DNA from: Methylicorpusculum oleiharenae
Lineage (GTDB): Bacteria > Pseudomonadota > Gammaproteobacteria > Methylococcales > Methylomonadaceae
Length of the DNA stretch: 64,000 bases
NCBI RefSeq assembly: GCF_009828925.2
Contig: NZ_WUTY02000001.1
Span: 4,122,492-4,186,491, forward strand
Reading direction: 5' to 3'
How positions within the stretch are numbered: the stretch's first letter is position 1; every line of letters begins with the position of its first letter. Shown piece after piece: positions 27,946 through 37,141 of the stretch. Below the pieces are notes generated by a model, which did no database searches, was not told the origin of the DNA, and worked only from the letters and a program-made list of their open reading frames with translations. Position numbers and translations under genes: made by a program.

Positions 27946-29402
27946 ACTTCCCCGTCAAATAAGGCTTTATTTAAAATTAACTCCGCTATAAAAAGCTGAT
28001 CTTCGCTTTTACAATTAAATTGTGCTTGGTCGCCTAATAGTTCAACCAATCGCTTGATAAATGCCAAGCCTTTGTGGGTACCGGCTAGGTTGCTGGTCGC
28101 ATTGGCTTTGCAATGATTTTTAACCGAGAACGCATAGTTGCCTTGCTCTGCCAACTGCCAGCTAATTTGAATGCGGTTCTCACCATCCCAATATTTTAAA
28201 GCGTTTAAAATAAGCTCAGAGGTGATGGCAAACAACAAAGAAAAGCGGATTTGATTAACGCCAAAATTTAGCTTATCGCAGTCTACTATAGACACATCAA
28301 TTGCCGAAATATGCTTAAGCGTCCAGGCATAGAATACATTAACACCTTGACTGTCGACATTAAGCGGCAAAACTTCTTCAATAAAAGACTTGCGCGTTGC
28401 CTTTATTAACGCCGTTTCCGGGTTATCAAGCAGCTTTCTTAACTCGCTGGTATCGCTCATAAAAATGATGCGGTTTAGCGATTGCCGTAAGGACGAAGCA
28501 ATCACCAACCTAAGCGTTGCTTCCCCCGTGTGATCTTTTTGCCAGGATTGTTTAAACTCTTGCGGGTCGCTGATCGACTGCTTAAAGGTGTCAATCAAGC
28601 AATCGGTCAAGGATAGCGTGGAAAACAATGAAGCAATTTTGTTGATCGCTTGATAGTGCTTGGTGTCTTTTTCGTAGACCTCGCCACCTAACAAATGAAT
28701 GGCTTGTCTAAGCGATTCCGGCGCAGTGGCGAGGGCATTACGCATGGTGTGAGTAAAGAAAGAGAGCATTTCTTTTTCTTTTTCATGTATAGCACGATAT
28801 GCTTTTTCCTTTTCCTTAATTTCTAATTCAAGTTGTTGGTTTTTTTCTTCTAATTGCTCGGCCAGTCCAATAGCGGTTAAGCAAGTGTCTTTATAATCTT
28901 TTTCAGAATCAAAGGCATCGCTATATACTTCTGTAATAGCTTGTTTTGCCAATTCAAAGTTTTTCATCTTAATTTGACAGTTAAGCCATTGATAAATTAT
29001 TTTTCCTTCTGAACCACCGACCAGTTCGTACCAATAAGCAGCTTGACTATAATCCTGTTCAACTCCATACCCATAATAGTAACAATCTCCTAAGCAAAGT
29101 TGAGCATCCAAATTATGATTTTCTGCGGCTTGTTTATACGACTCAAATGCTTTGACATCATCCTGTTCAACTCCATATCCATATCGATAACAATTGCCTA
29201 TGTCATATTGAACACCTGGCTCTAGTTCGGCAGCTTTTTTGTACCACTCAAATGCTTCTACATAGTCTTGTCTAGCATCTTCAAGTCCATATTGGTAAAT
29301 ACGCCCTAACCACCATTGACTATTAGCGTCCCCTTGTTCAGCTAATCGTTTGCACTTTTCAAAATGTGGTTCTATAACGGTTATTTCGTTGTTTGTAGTC
29401 AT
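27942..29402 (-). CDS. Sel1-repeat sensor histidine kinase
   Basis: A 486-residue cytoplasmic protein. Residues about 14-130 are three Sel1-like repeats (YGYGVEQDDVKAFESYKQAAE, one short of classical spacing), then a coiled coil (about 185-215, LEEKNQQLELEIKEKEKAYR), an H-box-like FFTHTMRNALA (His about residue 222), and a HATPase with ELILNALKYWDG (N-box, about 400) and THKGLAFIKRLVELLGD (G2 region). It has no membrane span, so it senses something in the cytoplasm. Repeats plus kinase resemble the DtcA sensor of Detocs systems. It is overlapped by the receiver-HEPN gene, its probable phosphorylation target. Confidence 0.72.
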   Translation of the reverse strand: MTTNNEITVIEPHFEKCKRLAEQGDANSQWWLGRIYQYGLEDARQDYVEAFEWYKKAAELEPGVQYDIGNCYRYGYGVEQDDVKAFESYKQAAENHNLDAQLCLGDCYYYGYGVEQDYSQAAYWYELVGGSEGKIIYQWLNCQIKMKNFELAKQAITEVYSDAFDSEKDYKDTCLTAIGLAEQLEEKNQQLELEIKEKEKAYRAIHEKEKEMLSFFTHTMRNALATAPESLRQAIHLLGGEVYEKDTKHYQAINKIASLFSTLSLTDCLIDTFKQSISDPQEFKQSWQKDHTGEATLRLVIASSLRQSLNRIIFMSDTSELRKLLDNPETALIKATRKSFIEEVLPLNVDSQGVNVFYAWTLKHISAIDVSIVDCDKLNFGVNQIRFSLLFAITSELILNALKYWDGENRIQISWQLAEQGNYAFSVKNHCKANATSNLAGTHKGLAFIKRLVELLGDQAQFNCKSEDQLFIAELILNKALFDGEV

Positions 29403-30190
29403 TAATTCGACCTAACCTGTGTGCTTGATAAGTTTAAGTTTCGCCATGGAGCATCCATTCGTCATTTTTTTAAAAACGGCTTCAGGTAATCTTTTCATGT
29501 CAGTATTCTCGATGATTTACGCTTGATTCGTTTGGTTAAATATCCTGTCGTAATCACTGTGCTATCGTGATTATCATTTTATGTTCATCTATAAATGGAA
29601 ATAGAAATTACCTGATTTTGAAGCTGCTGGTATTCCGCCATGAATCCGCTTTCACAACATGGTGTGTAGTATGAGATAAATTGCCAGCAATGTAATGGGA
29701 GAACTGTGGGAGTTTTTGGGTAGTATCGAGAACAATTTAACGTACTGAAGTGTATCGGTATAATCTATTTTATGTAGAAGAAGGTTTGGTGACTAAAGCT
29801 AATTGATATTGTCATTTGGAATCTTGCACCCAGCTACACAATAGGTAAGGTAGTCCTCATGCTTTGGCTGGTAATGCTAGTTGGGTCCCCAGAACGACTG
29901 TCCGCTATGCCTGGTGAACCAGTCTGTCAGTTATTAGGAGCCGATGACCGCTAGGGGTCGGTTTAACTCTGTGGCGACCGGCAGCTATCGGGTATCGGAA
30001 TTCAATGACAGCTTCCCGGCGATCAATCTGAAGAGCGGACGGTCGCCGAGCGACCCATTTTTGCCACTCGCGCTTCTCCAAAGCGGCCGGTCAGCCAAAT
30101 TCAGTTTTGCGGACTGGAAGTCTTCAAAGCGGCCATTGGTGACCTCAACCAAACGGCCAAAAGCGGACATTGAGTTTTTACTTTGCACCC
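29403..30190. repeat. Intergenic with dispersed repeat A copy at right
   Basis: 29403-29885 shows no gene, RNA or repeat that I can identify. From 29890 to 30190 repeat A blocks return (GGGTATCGGAATTCAATGAC, ATCTGAAGAGCGGACGGTCG, GTGACCTCAACCAAACGGCC). The junction with the ABC-3C operon follows within 50 bp. Confidence 0.6.
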
Positions 30191-30231
30191 AAATATCTCA
30201 ATGAACTGTCCCCGGAGTACCTATGTAGAAA

Positions 30232-32085
30232 CTATTTTAAGCTATCCAAATATTCTTGAGGAACGAGTGCGTTCCCGTCTCGAAACTCTTCAACCAAATG
30301 GATGTTGTCAAAGTCATTAAAGTAATCCTTTGGGACATGCTCAAACACAATCATTTGAAAGGATTGCTTCATGTCGTTTAAAACGTTGCCTATAAATGTA
30401 TCCATTAATTTAAACGCATCTATGATTTTTGCTCTGTCCGAGTGATGTAGTCTCGTCTCGGATACATTTTCTTCTTCGCCATAATATGGCCTGCTTGGTT
30501 GATCAATTAGTAAAAAAGAAGGGACATGTTTGTTGTTTTTAGTGAGCATTAACTCATGAAGCCCTAAAAACATAAATAAATGCTTAAACATATCATTTGA
30601 ACTGCTCCCGGCGGCTTCAATATAAGTCGTTTTGGGTTTTCTGAAATCAATTTTTTTGTCTTTGTAATTAAAGACTGGTAAATAATTACCGTAATTCTCT
30701 AGAGATGTTTCAACTAATTTCATATACCCTTGAATAATTTCTTCTACAACCTTTATGCATAATTCTCTGCTTTCTGTAATATCAAGAACCTGAATTGAAT
30801 TTATCTGCTCCTCAATTTCTTTTGTTGATTTTATTTCATCATAATCATTTTTAGGCTGATAAATATCGATTTTTGTTTTTGTTTGACCGAGAAAAATATA
30901 CTTATCTCTATCGTCACCAAAGCTCTTAGCCTGCTTGGGCAAGCCCCTTGCTTCCTCTTCAAGTTCATTTATTAAACGCCTGCACGCGGCTATTTCATCA
31001 GAGGTTTTCCCGTCAATTGGTGTTCTTTTTCTATTGAGCTGCTTAATTCGCTGTAAGTCTTCCTCTAGCGACGTTATCAGAGTGTCAAAAATGGATGTTT
31101 TTACTATTTCGTCTTTATTTCTCCAGTATTCTACTGGTTTCAAACTGTCCTCTATAACATTTAGGCTAGACTTGTACTCATTGTATGCGGATTGAAATCT
31201 CATGAGATTTCTCACTTTTCTTTCCAGCAAATTTTTCTCTGATATTATTTCGTCAAACCTGTTTCCTTTTGTGTCATAAGCTTGGCTAATTCCATCATCA
31301 ATGACAGACTTTAGGGATTCTATTGAGTCCGGTATATCATCGCCTTCATCAATAAGCCCATATTCTTTTGCTTCCATAGCGATGCTTTTAAGTTCGTCAT
31401 GAAATTCGGATTTTTTTTCCGAAATTTGTTTATTCTTTTTTTCAATTTTCGCCAGTTCAGCTTGCAGAGATAGCACTTTCTCGCGCTTGAGAATGTTTTC
31501 GATTGTCTCAATTCCTACGGCCAGATCAAAAATTCGAGGAAGTGCCTCTCTGTATCTGCTGTCATTTTGCTTGTCAAAAAACACTTCGCTATGCTGAATT
31601 ATGTCTCCCGAGATGGTGCAAAATAACATAAAATATCTTAATGAAATTTTACTATTGGCCTTTAAGGATCTGCCGCCAAATGGGATTGTTACATCTTTAT
31701 CAATATTAAATTCAGTTTCCAGTATTTCTTTTAAGCTTCCCTCTGTCATGTTCGGTGATGGAAACTCCGGAATCTCACCAGTCGATGAAAAGTAATAATC
31801 ACTTGATACGTTGGTTCTATTAGGTGCTTTTCTTGCGATAGTAAAATATTTGTCGTTAATTTTAAAATTAAGTCCGTACCAGACTACGTTCTCATTTATT
31901 TGGCTTTCGGCGATTTTGTGCTTTGATGCGAAAAGGCAGTAATCAACAATATGCAGAATTGCTGTTTTCCCAGTGTTTGACTCTCCGGTTATTACATTTA
32001 CTTTGTTTTCTTCAAATTGTAGCTCTCTCCTATAGCCACTGTTGTCGTTCATCCAAAGGATTATTTTATGTATTGAATACTTCAT
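30232..32085 (-). CDS. ABC-three-component system ATPase (DUF3732)
   Basis: A 617-residue SMC/Rad50-like ATPase. Walker A is VITGESNTGKTAILHIVDYC (about residues 31-50); a long central coiled coil (about 200-400) separates it from the C-terminal half with SSSNDMFKHLFMFLGLHEL and the Walker B-like SFLLIDQPSRPYYGEE (about 513-528). This is the DUF3732 layout of ABC-3C systems, where the ATPase is the sensor/activator. ATG overlaps the stop of the middle-component gene (ATGA). Confidence 0.85.
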   Translation of the reverse strand: MKYSIHKIILWMNDNSGYRRELQFEENKVNVITGESNTGKTAILHIVDYCLFASKHKIAESQINENVVWYGLNFKINDKYFTIARKAPNRTNVSSDYYFSSTGEIPEFPSPNMTEGSLKEILETEFNIDKDVTIPFGGRSLKANSKISLRYFMLFCTISGDIIQHSEVFFDKQNDSRYREALPRIFDLAVGIETIENILKREKVLSLQAELAKIEKKNKQISEKKSEFHDELKSIAMEAKEYGLIDEGDDIPDSIESLKSVIDDGISQAYDTKGNRFDEIISEKNLLERKVRNLMRFQSAYNEYKSSLNVIEDSLKPVEYWRNKDEIVKTSIFDTLITSLEEDLQRIKQLNRKRTPIDGKTSDEIAACRRLINELEEEARGLPKQAKSFGDDRDKYIFLGQTKTKIDIYQPKNDYDEIKSTKEIEEQINSIQVLDITESRELCIKVVEEIIQGYMKLVETSLENYGNYLPVFNYKDKKIDFRKPKTTYIEAAGSSSNDMFKHLFMFLGLHELMLTKNNKHVPSFLLIDQPSRPYYGEEENVSETRLHHSDRAKIIDAFKLMDTFIGNVLNDMKQSFQMIVFEHVPKDYFNDFDNIHLVEEFRDGNALVPQEYLDSLK

Positions 32086-32543
32086 AGCTCAATCCTTAAG
32101 TTCAAATATAGGCTTGACGCATCTTCGCTTAAAATCTTTGATAGATTATGAGAGGCTTTTGATGCTTTATCTGATCGAGTACCCATTAAACTCATATACT
32201 CAATTTTCTCCCTTGAAACGATATGTGAGTTCTCTATTGATACCACATCGACCTCAGAGAGAAATTGCAGTGCATTTAAAGATGTACCCAGATTGTCGTA
32301 GTATCGTTCATTAAAATTTGAAAAGCAGTGAAGCTTGTCTACGATCAACTTGTCTAGGCTTCTTACCTGAGTTTTTCCGTTGGCCAAATATGACAGCAGC
32401 TCTTTGTGTGCCAAGAAAGGCATTATTAACAATGCTTTCGTTAATTCGAGCTTTCCTGATTTTTCAACAACCATGGCAATTGCTAGTGAAGCAAAGGCCA
32501 AGTTATTTAAAGCCTCGGTTCTCACTTGTACTTTTCCTTCCAA
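32082..32543 (-). CDS. ABC-three-component middle component
   Basis: A 153-residue protein between a DUF4297-like gene and a DUF3732 ATPase gene, overlapping both (22 and 4 bases). Sequence such as NNLAFASLAIAMVVEKSGKLELTKALLIMPFLAH resembles ABC-3C middle components, small winged-helix-like adapters that link effector and ATPase. Assignment comes mainly from position. Confidence 0.75.
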   Translation of the reverse strand: MEGKVQVRTEALNNLAFASLAIAMVVEKSGKLELTKALLIMPFLAHKELLSYLANGKTQVRSLDKLIVDKLHCFSNFNERYYDNLGTSLNALQFLSEVDVVSIENSHIVSREKIEYMSLMGTRSDKASKASHNLSKILSEDASSLYLNLRIEL

Positions 32544-33736
32544 TCTTTAAGCCAGCCAATTACAGGTCTGTTTGATAGGCTATACAAGCTTCCATGGCTC
32601 ATATCTGAGAGTAATTTTTGCCCTGAAATTGAAAGCGCCTTACTTCTCATTGCCTTCAGGATATTGTGGGCTATATCAATATATTCATCAGGATTGCGCT
32701 TCCCCCTATATGACGACCTATATTCCGTCTCCCACTGGCGAAAAATATCATCTTCAAATATTCCAATTTCTTCAGATGTCAGTTGGCCTTCGGCAACCCA
32801 ATTAGACAAATTACTTTCTAACATGATCCTATAACGAGTATAATTTTGGATAATTTCCTGTTCGCTCAGGTTGATGTCTTCTATTTCTAAGAGCTGCTTA
32901 ATAAACGTTTGTTCTTCTATTCGGTCAGGCAGCCCGCCTTCAAATTTTCGTATCTTGAGCTCAGGGTTATTTGCGATATCAAAGTATCTGCGAAACTTAC
33001 GACTTCTTTCTTCAAAAGAATAAATAAGCTTTTTGTTATCAGAGAAGTTTTTAAATATATCCTGTCGTACAACTGAATCTAATTGATTGAATAGATTATC
33101 AATTGCTCTTGGGTTAACATCTTTTTCCTCAAGAGCTGTTTTACACTGATCAATTATGTTGGCAACATTCAGTTCGGATTTTATGTTGCGTAAGAACTCA
33201 CTTAAGACAGATTCATCTAGGCTAATAACCAAGCCTATATGACTCTTTATTTCTTCTGACTTTGTAGATTTGTGTAACCCTTTGAGGTGGTTACTCATTT
33301 TTTCAAAATCGATTTGTCCGACCTGAAAATCAGAAATCTTTGATAAAAAGGTGTTGCTCGATGTGAATGACTTATTGCTTGCCAAAATAAAAGTGGTTTT
33401 TTGTACAAATTTTCTTTGATCAATCTGGCTTTCTCGACCATCATTTTTATCCGTTATAACAGCACTCCAGTTATACATCGTCTTCCAAAGGTCGGGGTCA
33501 AGCTCAGTTAAGTTGGCGGTAGTCCCATTAGATTTTTTTTGGATTGAGTGTTTGATTTGAATGAGAATTTGATGATCATTGTTAAGCTGGGTATGCACAT
33601 CATCCAAAGCCTCAAATCCAATTGTTTCGCCTTTTTTGAGTATCAGCAGCTTGTACAAGAAATAGTAATATTGGAAATCAAATCCAACAATTGTCCCTGC
33701 GGCAGATGTTTTTTCAGTATGAGGCTTGCTCGTCAC
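32522..33736 (-). CDS. ABC-three-component effector, DUF4297-like nuclease
   Basis: A 404-residue protein, first gene of the operon. N-terminus: AAGTIVGFDFQYYYFLYKLL followed by IGFEALDDVHTQLNNDHQIL and IQIKHSIQ, the E-D-QxK series of a restriction-endonuclease-like fold (DUF4297 dsDNA nuclease family). The remaining ~280 residues are helical and end in a C-terminal domain (NPDEYIDIAHNILKAMR) of the ABC-3C type. Predicted to cut DNA when released by the ATPase. Operon 33736 to 30232 has overlapping genes throughout. Confidence 0.78.
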   Translation of the reverse strand: MTSKPHTEKTSAAGTIVGFDFQYYYFLYKLLILKKGETIGFEALDDVHTQLNNDHQILIQIKHSIQKKSNGTTANLTELDPDLWKTMYNWSAVITDKNDGRESQIDQRKFVQKTTFILASNKSFTSSNTFLSKISDFQVGQIDFEKMSNHLKGLHKSTKSEEIKSHIGLVISLDESVLSEFLRNIKSELNVANIIDQCKTALEEKDVNPRAIDNLFNQLDSVVRQDIFKNFSDNKKLIYSFEERSRKFRRYFDIANNPELKIRKFEGGLPDRIEEQTFIKQLLEIEDINLSEQEIIQNYTRYRIMLESNLSNWVAEGQLTSEEIGIFEDDIFRQWETEYRSSYRGKRNPDEYIDIAHNILKAMRSKALSISGQKLLSDMSHGSLYSLSNRPVIGWLKDWKEKYK

Positions 33737-33988
33737 ATTAAACTCTTTCTAATTTTCTTTAGCTCATCTTTATTGCAAATTTAGGCTATACGAACTGTGG
33801 TGATAGTTTACTTGGTTCAATGTCCGCTTTGGGTCGTTAGTGACACTTGGCGAATGTCAGGTATAAAGAAGCGTAAATTCATAGCCAAAAGGAAACAACA
33901 GCGTTGAAAGGACAAAATGCGATGGTTCAGAATTGCAATAAAACTGAATCAGAATAATCCGGAGCCGAAATCCTCAGCCCCTCCCCCA

Positions 33989-34077
33989 TTAGCTATTGAC
34001 CGCGTCTTTCAGGTTTTTTCCGGGTTTGAAACCAGGGATATTAGCGGCAGCAATGGTAATGGGGGTTCCGTTTTGTG
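33989..34077 (-). pseudogene. HU-family DNA-binding protein, 3' exon
   Basis: Read on the minus strand the DNA encodes the end of HU: NGTPITIAAANIPGFKPGKN then LKDAVN and a TAA at 33989-33991. The upstream exon is 4.2 kb away at 38267-38452; between them lies a group II intron. Joining the two after AATC gives the HU RNPQ reading, exactly at an intron-type boundary. Because the 5' exon has lost one base, even spliced mRNA would be out of frame. Confidence 0.85.
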
Positions 34078-34114
34078 ATAGGGGTAGGGAAGGCTATTAA
34101 CCTCCCCTCCCTCC

Positions 34115-34147
34115 GAACCGTGCGTGCGGTTTTCCCGCACACGGCTC
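34115..34147 (-). ncRNA. Group II intron domain V
   Basis: The minus strand reads GAGCCGTGTGCGGG, four loop A/C bases, then CCGCACGCACGGTTC: a 33-base hairpin with the AGC catalytic triad and a two-base bulge, the invariant catalytic heart of group II introns. Confidence 0.88.
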
Positions 34148-34164
34148 TCCAGTCGAGAATTTCC

Positions 34165-34774
34165 TCATCGGGATTGACAAGCTATACGATGAGCCTCTTT
34201 CATGGTGAAAAGCCCAAGGTTAGCAAAATACGCATTTGGCATCAGTTGACTTAGGTGTATTGAACGTCCAAATCCTGATTGTCCGGTTCTTTGTTTATTT
34301 CTTAGGCTTCGCAAGCGCCGCCTTATGAATCGGTCAAGCTTTGGAAACGTCCATTCATGAGCGTGTTTAAAGTAGTTGAACCAGCCTATCAGCATCGCAT
34401 TAAGGTCTTTTATAATCGTTGCCATGCTGTCACCACGTGTCCTTTTGGTCTTCCTTTTGATTTTGTCTTTTAACGCTTTTAGGCTTTTCTTTCTGACCCA
34501 GCGCTTACCCGCCTCAAACCTATAACCCAAAAACTCAAAGCCTTGACCTTCTTCCAAGCAATCACCCACATGGGTTTTGTCTGGGTGCAAGGCCAAACCC
34601 TTAGCATTGACCCATTGCTGAATCAACACCAGAGCACTGTGAGCTTCTTCCTGGCTTTGACAGAGAATCACAAAATCATCTGCGTATCTGAGCATCGTGT
34701 AACCGGCTTGCGCCATCCGTTGGTCTAATGAATGCAAATACAGGTTAGCCAACAACGGACTAATCACGCCATAG
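34165..34774 (-). pseudogene. Group II intron reverse transcriptase, C-terminal part
   Basis: Continues the RT from GVISPLLANLYLHSLD through the catalytic LRYADDFVILC, the thumb (GFEFLGYRFEAGKRWVRKKS) and the maturase domain (MLIGWFNYFKHAHEWTFPK) to the stop at 34165. It is cut off from the N-terminal part by the serine-recombinase element. The few codons upstream (to 34806) belong to that element. No HNH endonuclease domain is present. Confidence 0.88.
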
Positions 34775-34871
34775 ACACAAAAGAGAACTTTGAGTTTGAA
34801 CGGCAAATTTCATTCTGCCGTTCAAATTCATTGATTGACATGAGACGTAAAAGGTAATAAATATATGACTC

Positions 34872-35201
34872 ATGATGCGATCCTCAAACACCGACAAAAC
34901 TCACCGGTTGAATGCCGCATTCGACTTGCTGGCAAAGGGTTACACCTTGGCCGAAGCCGCCGAAACCTTGACACAACAATTTGGTTTATCTCGTCGGCAG
35001 GCTTACCGATATCTGCAGGATGCTCAAAAAATCGATGCGCCAGTATTGGTCGCTTCCCCCTCTATCCCAATCACGATCAAAATATCTGCAGATGTTGTGA
35101 GCCGACTTCGGTCATACGCACAAACCAGCGGCATGTCGATAGGCGAGATTGTGGCGCAGGCCGTCACCAGCTTTCTCGACAAGTTGCACCGCCATGGCTA
35201 A
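34872..35201 (+). CDS. Small DNA-binding protein of recombinase element
   Basis: A 109-residue protein. The N-terminal part (about residues 11-50, LNAAFDLLAKGYTLAEAAETL ... LSRRQAYRYLQDA, quoted in pieces) is a helix-turn-helix; the C-terminal part (ITIKISADVVSRLRSYAQTS) looks like a ribbon-helix-helix. Probably regulates or assists the recombinase. It overlaps the next small gene by 8 bases. Confidence 0.6.
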   Translation: MMRSSNTDKTHRLNAAFDLLAKGYTLAEAAETLTQQFGLSRRQAYRYLQDAQKIDAPVLVASPSIPITIKISADVVSRLRSYAQTSGMSIGEIVAQAVTSFLDKLHRHG

Positions 35202-35469
35202 TCGCCCTCGGCGAAGTCATGATATTGAATTGGAATATACTTTTGATCGTCTGCAAGCCACCAAGCTGGAGCAAGCATTTGCCATTCTGGTTCCTAACCG
35301 GGAACGCCGTATTGATGAATCCACAGGACTAAAAGGGGAAAGCCATGAAAATAGCCGCCATTTATGCCCGCGTCTCTTCGGATCAGCAGAAGGAGGAGAA
35401 GACCATAGCCAGTCAGACTGCGGCGCTGATAGAGTTTGCCCAGCAAGAAAATTACCAAGTACCGGATGA
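35194..35469 (+). CDS. Small hypothetical protein of recombinase element
   Basis: A 91-residue frame beginning MANRPRRSHDIELEYTFDRL. It starts within the end of the HTH gene and runs 125 bases into the recombinase gene in another frame. The first ~50 residues (to TGLKGES) look like real protein; the rest overlaps the recombinase and may be shadow. Conserved gene order with a recombinase is likely, but function is unknown. Confidence 0.4.
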   Translation: MANRPRRSHDIELEYTFDRLQATKLEQAFAILVPNRERRIDESTGLKGESHENSRHLCPRLFGSAEGGEDHSQSDCGADRVCPARKLPSTG

Positions 35470-37141
35470 ATGGATTTTCGAAGATGAAGGTTATAGTGGG
35501 GCCAATTTAATCAGGCCAGGGCTTGAACGAATCCGGGATTTAGCCGCAGAAGGTCAAATTCAATCGGTTCTGGCACTATCCCCAGATCGATTGAGCCGCA
35601 AATACGCTTACCAGGTTTTACTGACTGAAGAACTGGCCCGGCATGGTGTCGAGATGGTGTTCATCAAATCGCCGCACTCAGGCACCCCGGAAGATCAATT
35701 GCTGATTCAGTTTCAGGGCATGATTGCCGAATACGAGCGGGCGCAAATTCTGGAACGCTCACGGCGTGGTAAACGGCATCGGGCAAAACAAGGTGAAGTC
35801 AGCGTCTTGAGTGGCGCGCCCTTTGGTTATCGATATATTCGCAAAACCGATGAAGCTGCAGCCTACTATGAAATTATCGAAAGCGAAGTGGAGGTCGTGC
35901 GCAAGGTCTTCAACTTATATACGGTGGAAGGACTGAGTATTGGCGCGATTACCCGCCAGTTGACCGATTTAAGCGTGCCCACCCGGAAACAAAAGCCTCG
36001 TTGGGAGCGTTCCGTGATCTGGGCAATACTGCGTAATCCGGCCTACCAAGGTCGCGCTTGTTTTGGCAAAACCGCTATAACGGCACGTCAACGTATTACC
36101 CGGCCACTGCGGTTGCGCGGCGGCCTATCGTCTTGTAATACTGCTAGCCATGAACGACCACCTAGCGAATGGATAGAAATTCCGGTACCCGCTTTGGTGA
36201 GTGAAGACACGTTCGCTTTAGCGCAGGAAAAGCTGGCCAATAACAAACTGCAAAGTTTACGACGTACCATCAAGCCTAGTATTCTCCAGGGGCTGGTGCA
36301 TTGTCGCCAGTGCAGCTATGCTCTCTATCGAAATTCGTCACGCTCATCGGCACGTAAAATCTACTACTACCGTTGTACAGGTTCTGACGCTTATCGTCAT
36401 GGCGGGAAAGCCCTTTGCGATGAAAAACCCATTCGTCAGGATTTACTGGATCAACTGGTTTGGGACGAAATTCTCCGGCTGCTGGAGGATCCAACACTCA
36501 TTCAAAATGAATTAAATCGCCGACTGGAAGCCGCTCGCGATGCCAGTCCAACCAAGCGCCGACTGGAAACGCTTAACCGCGATTTGATTCGCGTACGCAA
36601 AAGCATTGATCGATTACTGACGGCCTACCAGGAAGAGTTACTATCGCTTGAGGAGCTTCGTGTCAGAATGCCGCCTTTACGACAACGCGAACAAGCGATG
36701 CAGGCAGAATTTCAGGCCATCAATAGCCAAACGGCGGATCGGGCAGCGTATTTACGCTTAGCCGAAACCCTCACAGCCTTTCTGGATCGCTTGCGCTCAA
36801 ATGCCGATACCCTTGACATTGGTCAGCGCCAGAAAATTATGCGGTTGCTGGTTAAAGAGGTCATTGTGGGAAAGGGTTTGATTACGATCAAGCATTCCAT
36901 ATCGGTACAAACTACGCCGGCAGGCGGAAATCCGCAAACCTCTAAATCGCCTGCCCAGCAAAATGCGATGCTGATCGATAAAAGTTCTCTTTTGTGTAAG
37001 GGGCGTGATGACCGCCCCTTGGGGCCTGCCCGCGTCGGGTGTCCAGCGTTCCAGTCCAGCCATGATGTCTTGTTTCAAATACGCGTGTATCAGTTGCAGA
37101 ACTTTACCATCGCTAATGAGCTTTTCAACTTCAGCCATTAG
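35345..37141 (+). CDS. Large serine recombinase (element end runs into RT antisense)
   Basis: A 598-residue protein. N-terminal resolvase domain: AAIYARVSSDQQKEE with the catalytic Ser (residue 9 or 10), LSPDRLSRKYAYQ and the Arg-rich AEYERAQILERSRRG. A recombinase domain follows (VRKVFNLYTVEGLSIGAITR), then a zinc ribbon (CRQCSYALY...YYRCTG, about 320-345), a coiled coil (about 400-480) and a tail. The strong GGGGAAAGCC precedes the ATG. The last ~48 codons after 36997 lie outside the inverted repeat and read the antisense of the RT, so the natural C-terminus is probably near residue 550. Confidence 0.88.
   Translation: MKIAAIYARVSSDQQKEEKTIASQTAALIEFAQQENYQVPDEWIFEDEGYSGANLIRPGLERIRDLAAEGQIQSVLALSPDRLSRKYAYQVLLTEELARHGVEMVFIKSPHSGTPEDQLLIQFQGMIAEYERAQILERSRRGKRHRAKQGEVSVLSGAPFGYRYIRKTDEAAAYYEIIESEVEVVRKVFNLYTVEGLSIGAITRQLTDLSVPTRKQKPRWERSVIWAILRNPAYQGRACFGKTAITARQRITRPLRLRGGLSSCNTASHERPPSEWIEIPVPALVSEDTFALAQEKLANNKLQSLRRTIKPSILQGLVHCRQCSYALYRNSSRSSARKIYYYRCTGSDAYRHGGKALCDEKPIRQDLLDQLVWDEILRLLEDPTLIQNELNRRLEAARDASPTKRRLETLNRDLIRVRKSIDRLLTAYQEELLSLEELRVRMPPLRQREQAMQAEFQAINSQTADRAAYLRLAETLTAFLDRLRSNADTLDIGQRQKIMRLLVKEVIVGKGLITIKHSISVQTTPAGGNPQTSKSPAQQNAMLIDKSSLLCKGRDDRPLGPARVGCPAFQSSHDVLFQIRVYQLQNFTIANELFNFSH

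Larger units (their letters stand above)
34775..36997 (+). mobile_element. Serine-recombinase element inserted in the intron RT
   Basis: 2.22-kb element bounded by perfect 17-bp inverted repeats ACACAAAAGAGAACTTT (34775) and its complement ending at 36997. Outside these, four unrelated bases and then ATCACGCC/GGCGTGAT are again complementary, so the repeat may be longer or the target palindromic. The same RT motif (A/G)VI(T/S)P is present at both junctions, suggesting duplicated or repaired target. Contents: an HTH/RHH regulator, a small protein and a large serine recombinase in one operon. Confidence 0.75.
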
